Assembly (NCBI GenBank): GCA_023266115.1
Contig: JAHFRU010000011.1
Span: 45,791-91,200, forward strand
DNA length: 45,410 bases
DNA from: Gammaproteobacteria bacterium
GTDB taxonomy: Bacteria > Pseudomonadota > Gammaproteobacteria > VBWC01
Reading direction: 5' to 3'
The notes below the pieces were generated by a model. The model ran no database searches. It saw nothing but the letters and a program-made list of their open reading frames with translations, and had not been told where the DNA came from. Position 1 is the stretch's first letter, and every line of letters begins with the position of its first letter. The position numbers and the translations under genes are program-made. Shown piece after piece: positions 37,306 to 45,410 of the stretch.

Positions 37306-39735
37306 TTATTCCTGTACCTCGCCCTGGATGACCGCGGGTGCGGCAGTGACGGTCGGTTTGTCTGCCATCGTGATGGTCACGGTGCCTAATTCTGCCGTGG
37401 TTGGCACAGGCAGTGCCGTTTCGGTCGGAATGGTCAGGCTCGCGCAGTCGCTCGTCGCGACGGTACGCATCCGTTGTTCCTTCTCGACGGCCTTGATCAC
37501 GTACTGATCAGAGGCGCCGACCAGGCTGGCGTCCTTCAGCGTGAATGCAGGACTGCCACGGCCGTTTTGTGCGTCCAGCCACGGAATGCCCCACAGGTCG
37601 CCGTTGCCGGCGTAGTCCAGCACAAACGAACGGCTGTAGTAGGCCGTACCGGCGAAGGCGCTGCCCGCGTTGGCGTCCTTGCCAGACGCAAACAGCAGTT
37701 TCACCTGGATCGGCTTGTCGAACTGCACGAACGCTTCCGTGCCCTGGGGTTTGACCGCAAACGTCTTGTTCCAGCTATTGCTGCCGGTCTCCCAGCGGTA
37801 CGAGACGTCGGACTGGAACACGTCCCAGACGTTGGTCGGTGTCACGCTGGCCATGACCATCTGGTCGGTGTTCATACCCCACTGGTTCGGACTACCTGCC
37901 TGCGGTGTGACGCCGGTGGCCGGTTTCACCGGTGTGGTGCCGTCGTTCAGGTAAAGCGTGAGATCCGCCTTCTTGAACTTGTAGGTATGCGCCGGTGTGT
38001 TCGGATCATTCGAGTTCGCGAAGTAAATGGCGCCGTTATTGAGATCAGTCTGGTTGATGTTGCCTTTGAGACAACGCTGGTAACACTTCAGCTCGATGAT
38101 CCCGTCCTGCTCCGGATCGTTCGTCGTATCGAACAGGGCGGCGATCGCCGTGCCGGTATTGATGAACTCCTGCGCGAAGAATGTCACGAAGTTGTCGCCA
38201 CCGACGTAGTTCGTGTTTCCGCCCAGGGCCTGCGACCACATGCCGAGCCACTGGCCACTGCCGGGCGTGACATTGACCGGTACGTCATTCTCGACGGTAT
38301 CGTTATTTATATCAGTCGAGATCGTCTGCCCGTTTTGGCCGTGAATAATACGGCCTGTCTTGTAGAATCCTGCCGAGCCGACGTTGGTGGAATCCGCCAG
38401 CGTGCCGTCCATGGTGTATTCGACGACATAGTCGGTGCCGGTGTTGTTGTCCCAGAAATTAAACGTTGTTCCATCGATTTCCGTCAGCAGCAGCGTGTCC
38501 TTGCTGCTCTTGACCATCTTGCCGGGCGCTTGTACCAGGTCATAGACGGTTTCGGCGCCGGTGCCGAAGTCCTTGCGCGTTACTGAGGTCAGTGCGCTTG
38601 TATCGACGCCGTTTGGCATCCATAAGCCCCAGTATCCGATCCAGCCATGCTCGCTGCCCGATACGATCGGGAAACCCGAGTTGATGCTTACGCGCGCGCC
38701 AGGCGTTTTACCGGTGGGAGCATTGTCCGAGTGGTACATGTTGTAGCGCCACACCGTTGTGTTGAAGTCATTGCGGTCCGTACAGGCCTCCACGGGCGCC
38801 ACCGGGTTGCCGTTCTGATCGGTTGCATCGCTGCGACGCAGGAAATGGGCCGTATCGAATGCCATCGCAAAGTCCTTGGTGATCGAGAAGTTCTGCCCGT
38901 CAGGGGTGAAATCAGCCTGCGAGCGCGCGACACCCGAGTTACCGTCGGCGTCGTTGAAGATTACGTTGGTCACTCGTTCAGATGTGCCGCTTGGGCCGCC
39001 ATGACTTCCGGTTTCCGTCATGATCAGCTTGAATTGCGGCTTGCCATCCGGATTGGCATTTGCAGCGTCTGTATTTGCGTCGACGGTAAACAGGCTGCCG
39101 AGCATGGTCTGCGCGCTGGTGTTCTTGTCGATGCCCTTGAACGTCATCTTGAAGCTGCCAAAAGGCTTGCTCGCACTGACGCCTTCATAGGCGGTAAGTT
39201 CAACCAGTATGTTCTGTGAATCGCCTTCACTGTTCGATGGTGGCACCCACAGCTTGACGAGTTGCGGATCGCTGTTGCTGGCGCGGGTCGAGATTATTGT
39301 CCAGAGTTGAAGTTTCGTCGACTGGCCGCTGGACTGGCCTGTATCCGACGAGGTGTTTTGACCTTGCTGGCACTTCTGCTCGTCGATCATTGCCGTATAG
39401 GCGCCCTGGTTAACCATGGACGACGCGGCCGTTTGATTCATGTAGCAGAGAATTTCGTTGACCGTTTGTAATGGCTCCAGCGATTCGTCCCAGACCCAGG
39501 CCCGAACCGGATCGGTCTTGTATTGGGTGCCCGCCGCATCAAATAGTGCGCCAGACGCGAATGTTGAACCGATCACGACACCGGTGCTTTGGGTGTCCTG
39601 CGCACTGACGACGCTCATGCTGGAAGGCATCTGTAATCCCGTAACAGAGCCGCCGCTTACCGCCGAACCGCTGCTCCCGCCGCAACCGGCCAATGTCAGG
39701 CCGGCGACAGTTAACGCAATAAGACTTTTCTTCAT
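37306..39735 (-). CDS. Large secreted lipoprotein of unknown function
   Basis: 809 residues from ATG 39735, chosen for GAGG eight bases upstream and for a textbook lipoprotein signal (MKKSLIALTVAGLTLAGC, lipid-bearing Cys 18); the frame is open for 55 more codons without such features. The body is rich in Asn, Thr, Gly and Asp, with many aromatic residues and paired cysteines (EACTDRN, LKCYQRCLKG). It has no repeats, membrane segments or recognised domain; parts read like beta-rich extracellular domains. The tail (TAELGTVTITMADKPTVT) is Thr/Val-rich. It has its own promoter region and terminator, and no neighbour suggests a partner. I do not recognise the family. Confidence 0.85.
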   Translation of the reverse strand: MKKSLIALTVAGLTLAGCGGSSGSAVSGGSVTGLQMPSSMSVVSAQDTQSTGVVIGSTFASGALFDAAGTQYKTDPVRAWVWDESLEPLQTVNEILCYMNQTAASSMVNQGAYTAMIDEQKCQQGQNTSSDTGQSSGQSTKLQLWTIISTRASNSDPQLVKLWVPPSNSEGDSQNILVELTAYEGVSASKPFGSFKMTFKGIDKNTSAQTMLGSLFTVDANTDAANANPDGKPQFKLIMTETGSHGGPSGTSERVTNVIFNDADGNSGVARSQADFTPDGQNFSITKDFAMAFDTAHFLRRSDATDQNGNPVAPVEACTDRNDFNTTVWRYNMYHSDNAPTGKTPGARVSINSGFPIVSGSEHGWIGYWGLWMPNGVDTSALTSVTRKDFGTGAETVYDLVQAPGKMVKSSKDTLLLTEIDGTTFNFWDNNTGTDYVVEYTMDGTLADSTNVGSAGFYKTGRIIHGQNGQTISTDINNDTVENDVPVNVTPGSGQWLGMWSQALGGNTNYVGGDNFVTFFAQEFINTGTAIAALFDTTNDPEQDGIIELKCYQRCLKGNINQTDLNNGAIYFANSNDPNTPAHTYKFKKADLTLYLNDGTTPVKPATGVTPQAGSPNQWGMNTDQMVMASVTPTNVWDVFQSDVSYRWETGSNSWNKTFAVKPQGTEAFVQFDKPIQVKLLFASGKDANAGSAFAGTAYYSRSFVLDYAGNGDLWGIPWLDAQNGRGSPAFTLKDASLVGASDQYVIKAVEKEQRMRTVATSDCASLTIPTETALPVPTTAELGTVTITMADKPTVTAAPAVIQGEVQE

Positions 39736-40068
39736 GCTGGTAACCTCGTGAAAATAAACCCCTGAGAGACCCTTGTTCTTGTCGCTATCCATGGCGGGGC
39801 GACTGTGCGTTCGAAATATCGAGCGAGTCAGTCGCGATCCTGGGCAGCTGCCAAACAATTCACCGGTTGACGCGATGTCGTGCATCGATCGTTCAGACAT
39901 CCGTGGGCCGGTGGTGCCTCTGCCGCGACCGGTCCGTTGACCGGTACGTCCTGTCGATATCGTCGCTTTGACGGAAAAATTTAGGGTAAGTGGTTAACTT
40001 CATGTTTTTACGAGGGAGAGGCTATACTTGCCCCCTGGGGACGGTGGGTATTCGAGAGCGGGAGCAGC
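39736..40068. other. Divergent region between lipoprotein gene and hemH
   Basis: 333 bases without a gene. The ribosome binding site of the lipoprotein gene is at 39744-39747. On the hemH side a TATACT (40023-40028) is a possible -10, with no clear -35. Nothing else recognised. Confidence 0.5.
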
Positions 40069-41073
40069 ATGGGTTCGAGTAAATACAATGTGGGAGTGGT
40101 GGTGTCGAATCTGGGATCGCCCGATGCGCCGAGCGAGGAGGCCGTTCGGCGGTATCTGGCCGAGTTTCTCTGGGATCCCCGGGTGGTGCAGATACCGCGG
40201 CCACTGTGGTGGCTGATTCTGCACGGCATCGTGCTGCGCACCCGCCCGCGTAAGTCGGCGGCCAACTATCAGAAGATATGGACACCGGAAGGCTCGCCGC
40301 TGACGGCGATCTCGCGGCAGCAGGTGCTGCGTTTACGCGAAACGCTGGAACCAGAGCATGGCGATAGGGTGATCGTTGCCCTGGGTATGCGGTATGGGCA
40401 TCCGTCGCTGCTATCGGCGCTGGACGAACTGCGCCGCCAGGGCGTCGGGCGCTTGCTGTTACTGCCGTTGTATCCGCAGTATTCCGGCGCGACGACGGCG
40501 TCGACCCTGGATGCCGTGACAGCCGCAGTGAATTGCTGGCCGGCGCGGCCCGAGCTGCGCGTGGTCGAACACTATTTTGATGCACCGGCATACATCGAGG
40601 CGGTCGCCGAGAGTATCCGCGAAAGCCGGGCGGTCAACGGCAGCGGCCAGATGCTGATAATGTCGTTTCACGGCATGCCGGAGCGCACGCGACGTGCGGG
40701 AGATCCCTACTTTGATCAATGCCGGGCGACCGCCGCCGCGATTGCGGCCCGTCTGGGCCTGCGCGAAAATCTATGGAAGCTGACCTTCCAGTCACGTTTC
40801 GGTCGCGAGCAGTGGTTGCAGCCATATACGCTGGAAACACTGCGGGCACTGCCCGCCTCGGGAATCCGCGAAATTGATGTGGTTTGCCCGGGGTTTTCTG
40901 CGGACTGCCTGGAAACGCTCGAGGAAATCGCGCTGCTGAACCGCGACATCTTCATGGAGGCGGGGGGCATACGGTATCAATATATCCCCGCCCTGAATGA
41001 TCGCGACGCGCATATCCGGCTGATGGCGGACCTGGTCAGACAATACGCAGGCGATTGGCTGGCGGCGACGTAG
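40069..41073 (+). CDS. hemH: Ferrochelatase
   Basis: 334 residues. It inserts ferrous iron into protoporphyrin IX, the last step of haem synthesis. Motifs VVVSNLGSPDAP at the N-terminus, ALGMRYGHPS, LLPLYPQYSGATTAS, the catalytic histidine in SFHGMPERTRRAGDPYFDQC, and the C-terminal DVVCPGFSADCLETLEEI. The length is typical. GGGAG precedes the ATG. Convergent with the small PstS-like gene. Confidence 0.96.
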   Translation: MGSSKYNVGVVVSNLGSPDAPSEEAVRRYLAEFLWDPRVVQIPRPLWWLILHGIVLRTRPRKSAANYQKIWTPEGSPLTAISRQQVLRLRETLEPEHGDRVIVALGMRYGHPSLLSALDELRRQGVGRLLLLPLYPQYSGATTASTLDAVTAAVNCWPARPELRVVEHYFDAPAYIEAVAESIRESRAVNGSGQMLIMSFHGMPERTRRAGDPYFDQCRATAAAIAARLGLRENLWKLTFQSRFGREQWLQPYTLETLRALPASGIREIDVVCPGFSADCLETLEEIALLNRDIFMEAGGIRYQYIPALNDRDAHIRLMADLVRQYAGDWLAAT

Positions 41074-41108
41074 TGCCAGTGGAATAGCCGCCGGATGATG
41101 GGGTGCAG

Positions 41109-41537
41109 CTAACGGATCGTGTAAATGATCTTTAACGAGCTGCCGAGCGCCGCATCCTTGCCGACATAGCCGATGCCGCCATCTTGCTGGCGAACGTGAG
41201 CGATCACTTCGGCGTCACTGCCCAGCGTCAACGGTGGCGGGCTTCTCCCGGCGTATACGCGCCGTGCCCAATGATTCATGAATTCCGCGTCGGTTTTGTT
41301 GAGAATCTTGTGCAGTATATCCGCGTGCGCTGCGCCATCTTCCTGAATGAAGACAGTGATCGGCTTGCCGTTCGGCAGGCGGGTGATTTTCCCAAGAAAA
41401 ATCGCGCGGATCTCGTGTTCCGAAAATTCGCTGATATTACTTGACAGGTTGGCCACGATCACCGTCTCCCCAGCCGCCCGGGTCGGGGTATGGACGGTGA
41501 GCATCAAGACAAACACAACCGCAGTTGCGAGCCTCAT
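41109..41537 (-). CDS. Small PstS-like periplasmic protein (copy B)
   Basis: 142 residues from ATG 41537, preferred because GGGAG stands seven bases before it; an in-frame ATG at 41558 has no such site. A signal peptide (MRLATAVVFVLMLTVHTPTRA) precedes a mature part with the same signature as copy A: VANLSSNISEFSEHEIRAIF, RLPNGKP, ILHKILNKTDAEF, WARRVYAGRSPPP, GIGYVGKDAA. It lies 80 bases downstream of copy C on the same strand and ends close to hemH, convergently. Periplasmic; ligand and role unknown. Confidence 0.8.
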   Translation of the reverse strand: MRLATAVVFVLMLTVHTPTRAAGETVIVANLSSNISEFSEHEIRAIFLGKITRLPNGKPITVFIQEDGAAHADILHKILNKTDAEFMNHWARRVYAGRSPPPLTLGSDAEVIAHVRQQDGGIGYVGKDAALGSSLKIIYTIR

Positions 41538-41617
41538 GTTCGCACTCCCGAAAACCATTCAGTAAATTTCTCGCCACGCCCCGGCTACTAAATTGCCGGC
41601 TGGGAAACAGATGAAGC

Positions 41618-42055
41618 CTAGTCTTTTACGGTATATACAATTCTGACGGAATCGTTGACAGCATCCCTGCTGATATACCCGATACTGCCGGTCAGCCGTG
41701 CGACATTATCCAGCATCGCCCGGTCGCCGGACACCTGCAGGGGCGGACTGACGAGTCCGGTAAAAACGCGCCGTGCCCACAGGCTCCGTAACTGGTCGTT
41801 GGTCCTGGCAACCAGTCTTTCAAGGAATTCCGAATGTACCGCGGAATCATTTTCCTGCAACAGAACCTGAATATTCGATCCGCCGGGCACTTTGGTTATG
41901 ATCGCCCTGGCGTCGTTTGCCGAAAGCGCAGTGATCGTGCTGCTCTTGCTGACAATCACAACCGTCTCCCCGCCGGCAGGAGCGGCCGCCGTGCCCAGCA
42001 GGAGTATGCCGCCGCACATGACCGTCAGCCACTGCTTTATGTCACGCCAAATCAT
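41618..42055 (-). CDS. Small PstS-like periplasmic protein (copy C)
   Basis: 145 residues. The N-terminal MIWRDIKQWLTVMCGGILLLG with a cleavage region near APAG is a likely signal peptide; ATG 42019 inside it is an alternative start. The mature part matches copies A and B (SKSSTITALSANDARAI, HSEFLERLVARTNDQ, WARRVFTGLVSPPL, SIGYISRDAV), but the segment of the LFLGK/LPNG motif is shorter. Copies B and C probably share a transcript and arose by tandem duplication. Confidence 0.8.
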   Translation of the reverse strand: MIWRDIKQWLTVMCGGILLLGTAAAPAGGETVVIVSKSSTITALSANDARAIITKVPGGSNIQVLLQENDSAVHSEFLERLVARTNDQLRSLWARRVFTGLVSPPLQVSGDRAMLDNVARLTGSIGYISRDAVNDSVRIVYTVKD

Positions 42056-42280
42056 ACGCCGCCAACAATAGCAAAAAACGCTGTTGGATAATATGACGCC
42101 AGTGCAAGAAGCAAGCGCGCGGCAATACTTATTCTGACCGGATTCGGGCCGCGCTTGCGTAGATCAAGCGTATCGTATCGCTTGAAGAATTCTTTAGCCC
42201 GTGGATATTTTTTCAGTCGACATCTGCGCCGTTCTGGCAGTGCCGGTCGGCCGTATGATTAATATGGTCGCCGCAACGCG

Positions 42281-43003
42281 TTACGCAGGAAAGTCTTCGA
42301 GGCGATAGCCTGCGCGATGCGCAACGAGCACGCTGCCTGTCAGGTACCAGTCTCCCAGTACGATACGGTGGTGTTTGTCGCCATCGATCGCGAAGCTGTG
42401 CATGGCTGGCCGGTGGGTATGGCCGTGGATCAGCCGACGGACGTCATGCGCCTCCATGACGCGCGCGACCTCCTGTTGGTTAACATCCATGATCTCCGGT
42501 GCCTTCCGGCGGGATTGTTTCTTGCTTTCGGCGCGATATTCCCGTGCGATGGCCACGCGTTCCGGTGCCGGCCGCAACAGAAATTCCCTCTGCCAATCGG
42601 GGTTGCGTACCATCGCGCGGAATTTCAGATAACCGTGATCGTCGGTGCACAACAGGTCGCCGTGCATCAGCAGGACGCGCTCGCCATTGATCTCGATGAT
42701 GGTCGGCTCGGTAAGTAGCCGACAGCCGGTTTCCGTGGCAAAACGCTGGCCGATGAGAAAATCGCGGTTGCCGTGCATGAAATAAATCGGCAGGCCGCGG
42801 CTGGTCGCGTCTTGCAAGCCACGTATGACGGTTTGCTGGTCCGCTTGCGCCGTATCGTCGCCGGCCCAGTATTCGAACAGATCGCCCAGTATATAGAGCG
42901 CACTGGCACCGGATGTGCGCGACCGCAGAAAGTCGACAAACAACCCGGTGACGGCCGGGCGTTCGTCGCACAGGTGCAGATCGGCGATAAATAATGTCGT
43001 CAT
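42281..43003 (-). CDS. lpxH: UDP-2,3-diacylglucosamine diphosphatase
   Basis: 240 residues. Peripheral inner membrane metallophosphoesterase that makes lipid X from UDP-2,3-diacylglucosamine in lipid A synthesis. Metal-binding motifs DLHLC (Asp 8, His 10), GDLFEYWAGDD, HGNRDFL, MHGDLLCTDD and GHTHRP are all present. It supports a Gram-negative outer membrane with lipid A. The gene follows the cyclophilin gene by 51 bases on the same strand. Confidence 0.95.
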   Translation of the reverse strand: MTTLFIADLHLCDERPAVTGLFVDFLRSRTSGASALYILGDLFEYWAGDDTAQADQQTVIRGLQDATSRGLPIYFMHGNRDFLIGQRFATETGCRLLTEPTIIEINGERVLLMHGDLLCTDDHGYLKFRAMVRNPDWQREFLLRPAPERVAIAREYRAESKKQSRRKAPEIMDVNQQEVARVMEAHDVRRLIHGHTHRPAMHSFAIDGDKHHRIVLGDWYLTGSVLVAHRAGYRLEDFPA

Positions 43004-43054
43004 TCTCTATGGCCCGTCGCAGTGACACGTCCGGTCCGGCGGCGGAGTGCCGGA

Positions 43055-43639
43055 CTAGTCGAGTAATGTGATCGATTTGATGACGACCGGTTTGCGTGGC
43101 ACATCTTTAGGGAACGGCCCGCCGGGACCGGTAGGCATCTTGCGGATAGCGTCGACAACGTCCATGCCCTGCGTGACCTTGCCGAACACCGTGTATCCCC
43201 AGCCGTTTACGGTCGGGCCGGTGTGATCGAGAAAGCTGTTATCGACAACGTTAATAAAGAACTGCGCAGTCGCCGAGTGTGGATCGCCGGTGCGCGCCAT
43301 CGCGATGGTCCCGCGGGTGTTCTTCAGGCCGTTGGCGGCCTCGTTGCGGATCGACGGCTTGGTCGGTTTGAGGTCGAACGCTTCGGTATAGCCGCCACCC
43401 TGTACCATAAAGTCGTCGATCACCCGGTGAAATACCGTGCCGCTGTAGAAGCCGTCGTTTACGTACTTGAGAAAGTTGTCGACCGTGATCGGCGCCTTGA
43501 CCCGGTCCAGTTCAACGACAATCTCGCCGGCAGAGGTCTGGACACTCACGCGCGGACGGGCGGCGTCGGCCGCCAGCGCATTGCCGGTCGCGAGCATCGT
43601 CGAGCAGATAAAAAGCGCGGTGATCAGTGAATTTTTCAT
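43055..43639 (-). CDS. ppiA: Periplasmic cyclophilin-type peptidyl-prolyl isomerase
   Basis: 194 residues. A signal peptide ([23 protein letters not shown]) precedes a cyclophilin domain ([74 protein letters not shown]). It speeds cis-trans isomerisation of X-Pro bonds in exported proteins. Length and signal peptide fit PpiA rather than cytoplasmic PpiB. GGAG precedes the ATG. Placed before lpxH in one unit, as often seen. Confidence 0.92.
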   Translation of the reverse strand: MKNSLITALFICSTMLATGNALAADAARPRVSVQTSAGEIVVELDRVKAPITVDNFLKYVNDGFYSGTVFHRVIDDFMVQGGGYTEAFDLKPTKPSIRNEAANGLKNTRGTIAMARTGDPHSATAQFFINVVDNSFLDHTGPTVNGWGYTVFGKVTQGMDVVDAIRKMPTGPGGPFPKDVPRKPVVIKSITLLD

Positions 43640-43790
43640 GGATTAATTTACTCCGTATGGAAACTGTGCCCCGGCTGGGACGTATGTTGGTCGAATTGCT
43701 TCGCATATTAAAGCGTTGCCGGCGCCAGGAGAAGCCAACTATGGTATTTTATGGCGCCGCGCCGGTTAAGGATATTATAAGAACACCGCA

Positions 43791-45212
43791 ATGACTGAAT
43801 CCCGTACCAAAACCCGGTTCGCACCGAGTCCCACCGGTATGCTGCATGTCGGCAATCTGCGCACGGCGCTGTTCAGCTGGCTGTTTTCCGCGAGCCGCGA
43901 CGGCACGTTTTTATTGCGCATCGAGGATACCGACCAAAGCCGCAGCGAAGCGGACTATGCGCAGGCGATCGAGACCGATCTGGAATGGCTCGGTCTTATT
44001 TGGCACGAGGGGCCGGGCAAGCGCGGTCAGCACGGGCCGTATCTACAGTCCGAACGCGGCGATATCTACCGCAACTACTTCGATCTGCTGGAGCAGCAGG
44101 GGCAGGCCTACCATTGTTTCTGTTCGGAACAGCAGCTCAAGCTGTCACGCAAGGCGCAACTGGCGGCCGGACAGCCGCCGCGTTACGCCGGCACCTGCCT
44201 GAAACTGACCCGCGATGAGGTGGTGGCGCGTCTCGCCAAGGGCATGCAGCCAACCTTGCGTTTCCGCGTGCCGCCTGGTGCGACGGTAGAGTTTGACGAC
44301 CTTGTTCGCGGACCGCAGCGCTTCGAGACCGGCCATATCGGCGATTTCGTGGTGCGCCGTTCCGATGGTACGCCGGCATTTTTCTTCTGCAACGCGGTCG
44401 ATGACGCGTTGATGGGCGTGACCCATGTGCTGCGCGGCGAGGATCACCTGACCAATACGCCGCGCCAGGTGCTGTTGCTGGAATCGCTCGGACTCCCGGT
44501 GCCGCGTTATGGTCATATCGCGATGATCGTCGGCGCCGACGGCACACCGTTGTCGAAACGCCATGGCAGTTTCAGCGTGCATGAGTTGAGTGAGGCAGGC
44601 TATCTGCCGGACGCAGTTATTAATTATCTGGCGCGTCTTGGTCACAACTATGACGATAACAGTTTCTTGAGCACGGCCGCGCTGGCCGCGCAGTTTCAGC
44701 TGGAGCGGGTCGGACGCGTACCGTCGCAGTTTGATCCAGCGCAGCTTCGGTACTGGCAGCGCGAGGCGGTGATCCGCAGCGACACGGTGGCGTTGTGGGA
44801 ATGGATGGGCGAGGATGTCCGGCACATTGTGACAGAAGCCCGTCGCGACGCGTTTATCGACGCCATACGCCCCAATGTGCTGTTCCCGAAGGACGCGTTA
44901 CACTGGGCGACAGTACTGTTTTGCGATCCGCTGGCGCTGCATGACGAGGCACGACAGATCATCAGCGACGCCGGTGCCGGATTTTACGAGCAGGCAGTGC
45001 AGGCACTCGATGCGCATCGTGACGATTTCGCCGCGCTGATGCGCTATCTGAAGGCGGCGACCAATACCAAAGGCAAGGCGCTGTTTCAGCCGTTGCGTGC
45101 TGCGCTGACTGGCGAAACCGATGGTCCGGAGATGGCACAGCTGATACCGCTGTTATCGATCGAGCGCGCAAGACGGCGGTTGCAGGCCGGAATCAACAGC
45201 GCCGGGTCGTAG
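43791..45212 (+). CDS. gltX: Glutamate--tRNA ligase
   Basis: 473 residues, class I aminoacyl-tRNA synthetase. The HIGH-type motif is APSPTGMLHVGN (residues 11-22) and the KMSKS-type motif is PLSKRHG (from residue 253). A zinc-binding-type cluster YHCFCSE with a later GTC is present. Other motifs are LLRIEDTDQSRS, FFFCNAVDDALMGVTHVLRGEDHL and TNTKGKALFQPLRAALTG. A single gltX gene is seen here; whether the genome also has a second, tRNA-Gln-charging form cannot be told. Divergent from ppiA. Confidence 0.96.
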   Translation: MTESRTKTRFAPSPTGMLHVGNLRTALFSWLFSASRDGTFLLRIEDTDQSRSEADYAQAIETDLEWLGLIWHEGPGKRGQHGPYLQSERGDIYRNYFDLLEQQGQAYHCFCSEQQLKLSRKAQLAAGQPPRYAGTCLKLTRDEVVARLAKGMQPTLRFRVPPGATVEFDDLVRGPQRFETGHIGDFVVRRSDGTPAFFFCNAVDDALMGVTHVLRGEDHLTNTPRQVLLLESLGLPVPRYGHIAMIVGADGTPLSKRHGSFSVHELSEAGYLPDAVINYLARLGHNYDDNSFLSTAALAAQFQLERVGRVPSQFDPAQLRYWQREAVIRSDTVALWEWMGEDVRHIVTEARRDAFIDAIRPNVLFPKDALHWATVLFCDPLALHDEARQIISDAGAGFYEQAVQALDAHRDDFAALMRYLKAATNTKGKALFQPLRAALTGETDGPEMAQLIPLLSIERARRRLQAGINSAGS

Positions 45213-45290
45213 TGTTCAGCATAGAGTTAAAAGCGACAAGGAACCTCCGATTGTTGGAAATCGCCTGGCGGCATGACAGGTCCAGAGGTC

Positions 45291-45312
45291 GTCATTCCCG
45301 CGAAAGCGGGAA
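45291..45312. repeat. Dispersed repeat half, hairpin with GAAA loop
   Basis: GTCATTCCCGC (45291-45301), GAAA, GCGGGAA (45306-45312). It is the same design as the repeat at 29955-29980, where TCCAG follows; here the sequence changes to GGTGGATTC, the edge of the IS element. Confidence 0.75.
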
Positions 45313-45410
45313 GGTGGATTCACATTTGAAGTGCAACAGATTAGCGAACACCTCAGCGGGTGTCTGATAGTCAAGACACTTGCGCGGGACGTGATTATAA
45401 CGCCGCGCAA
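45292..45410 (-). mobile_element. IS30-family transposase, C-terminal end (cut by the window edge)
   Basis: On the minus strand the frame entering from 45410 reads ARRYNHVPRKCLDYQTPAEV followed by FANLLHFKCE and STFPLSRE, with a stop at 45292-45294. PRKCLDYQTPAEVF is the characteristic C-terminus of IS30-family transposases. The element's terminal inverted repeat probably begins at about 45313 (GGTGGATTCACATTTGAAG), so the last seven or so codons and the stop come from the host repeat into which it inserted. Only the last 38 codons are in the window; whether the copy is intact cannot be seen. Confidence 0.8.

Noticed and set aside
37474..38586. 370-codon plus-strand frame opposite the large lipoprotein gene
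   Set aside because: The minus strand has the lipoprotein signal, ribosome binding site and Asn/Thr-rich export-type composition; the plus frame has none of these.

Overview
The window looks like the chromosome of a free-living, GC-rich, non-enteric gammaproteobacterium. The core block truA-trpF-trpB-trpA-accD-folC-dedD-cvpA-purF-metZ, together with mltF, lpxH, hemH and ferrochelatase-type neighbours, is typical of that class. An affiliation near Chromatiales-like lineages is a guess. No prophage, plasmid or CRISPR signal was seen.

Left block (1-12143): an apparently complete c-di-GMP-controlled adhesin system of the Lap type. The 5' part of a giant LapA-like adhesin (minus strand, running off the left edge) begins with a retention module, LapG-type cleavage sites and Calx-beta-like repeats. 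A small conserved protein follows it. Facing away are the type I secretion ATPase (LapB), membrane fusion protein (LapC), a LuxR-type regulator coupled to lapC, and a TolC-like outer membrane protein with a C-terminal OmpA domain (LapE). On the minus strand lie the c-di-GMP receptor LapD, with degenerate GGDEF and EAL motifs, and the periplasmic protease LapG with its Cys-His-Asp triad. Together these export, anchor and conditionally release the adhesin.

Middle block (12347-24751): mltF, a serine tRNA, a globin, then the housekeeping run from truA to metZ (tryptophan synthesis, fatty acid and folate synthesis, purine entry step, methionine synthesis). Between purF and metZ is a compact control region: a promoter, a SAM-II-like aptamer and an intrinsic terminator overlapping an alternative antiterminator hairpin.

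Right block (24868-45410): a glycerate kinase-like pseudogene with three frameshifts; a chemoreceptor, a small PstS-like periplasmic protein and an outer membrane protein; a 714-base gene-free region with dispersed GTCATTCC-type repeats and an unusual run of six consecutive hairpins; then pgm-ppsA, htpG, a Nudix hydrolase, a large lipoprotein of unknown function, hemH, two more small PstS-like proteins, lpxH, a periplasmic cyclophilin and gltX. The right edge cuts an IS30-family transposase that appears inserted into one of the dispersed repeats.
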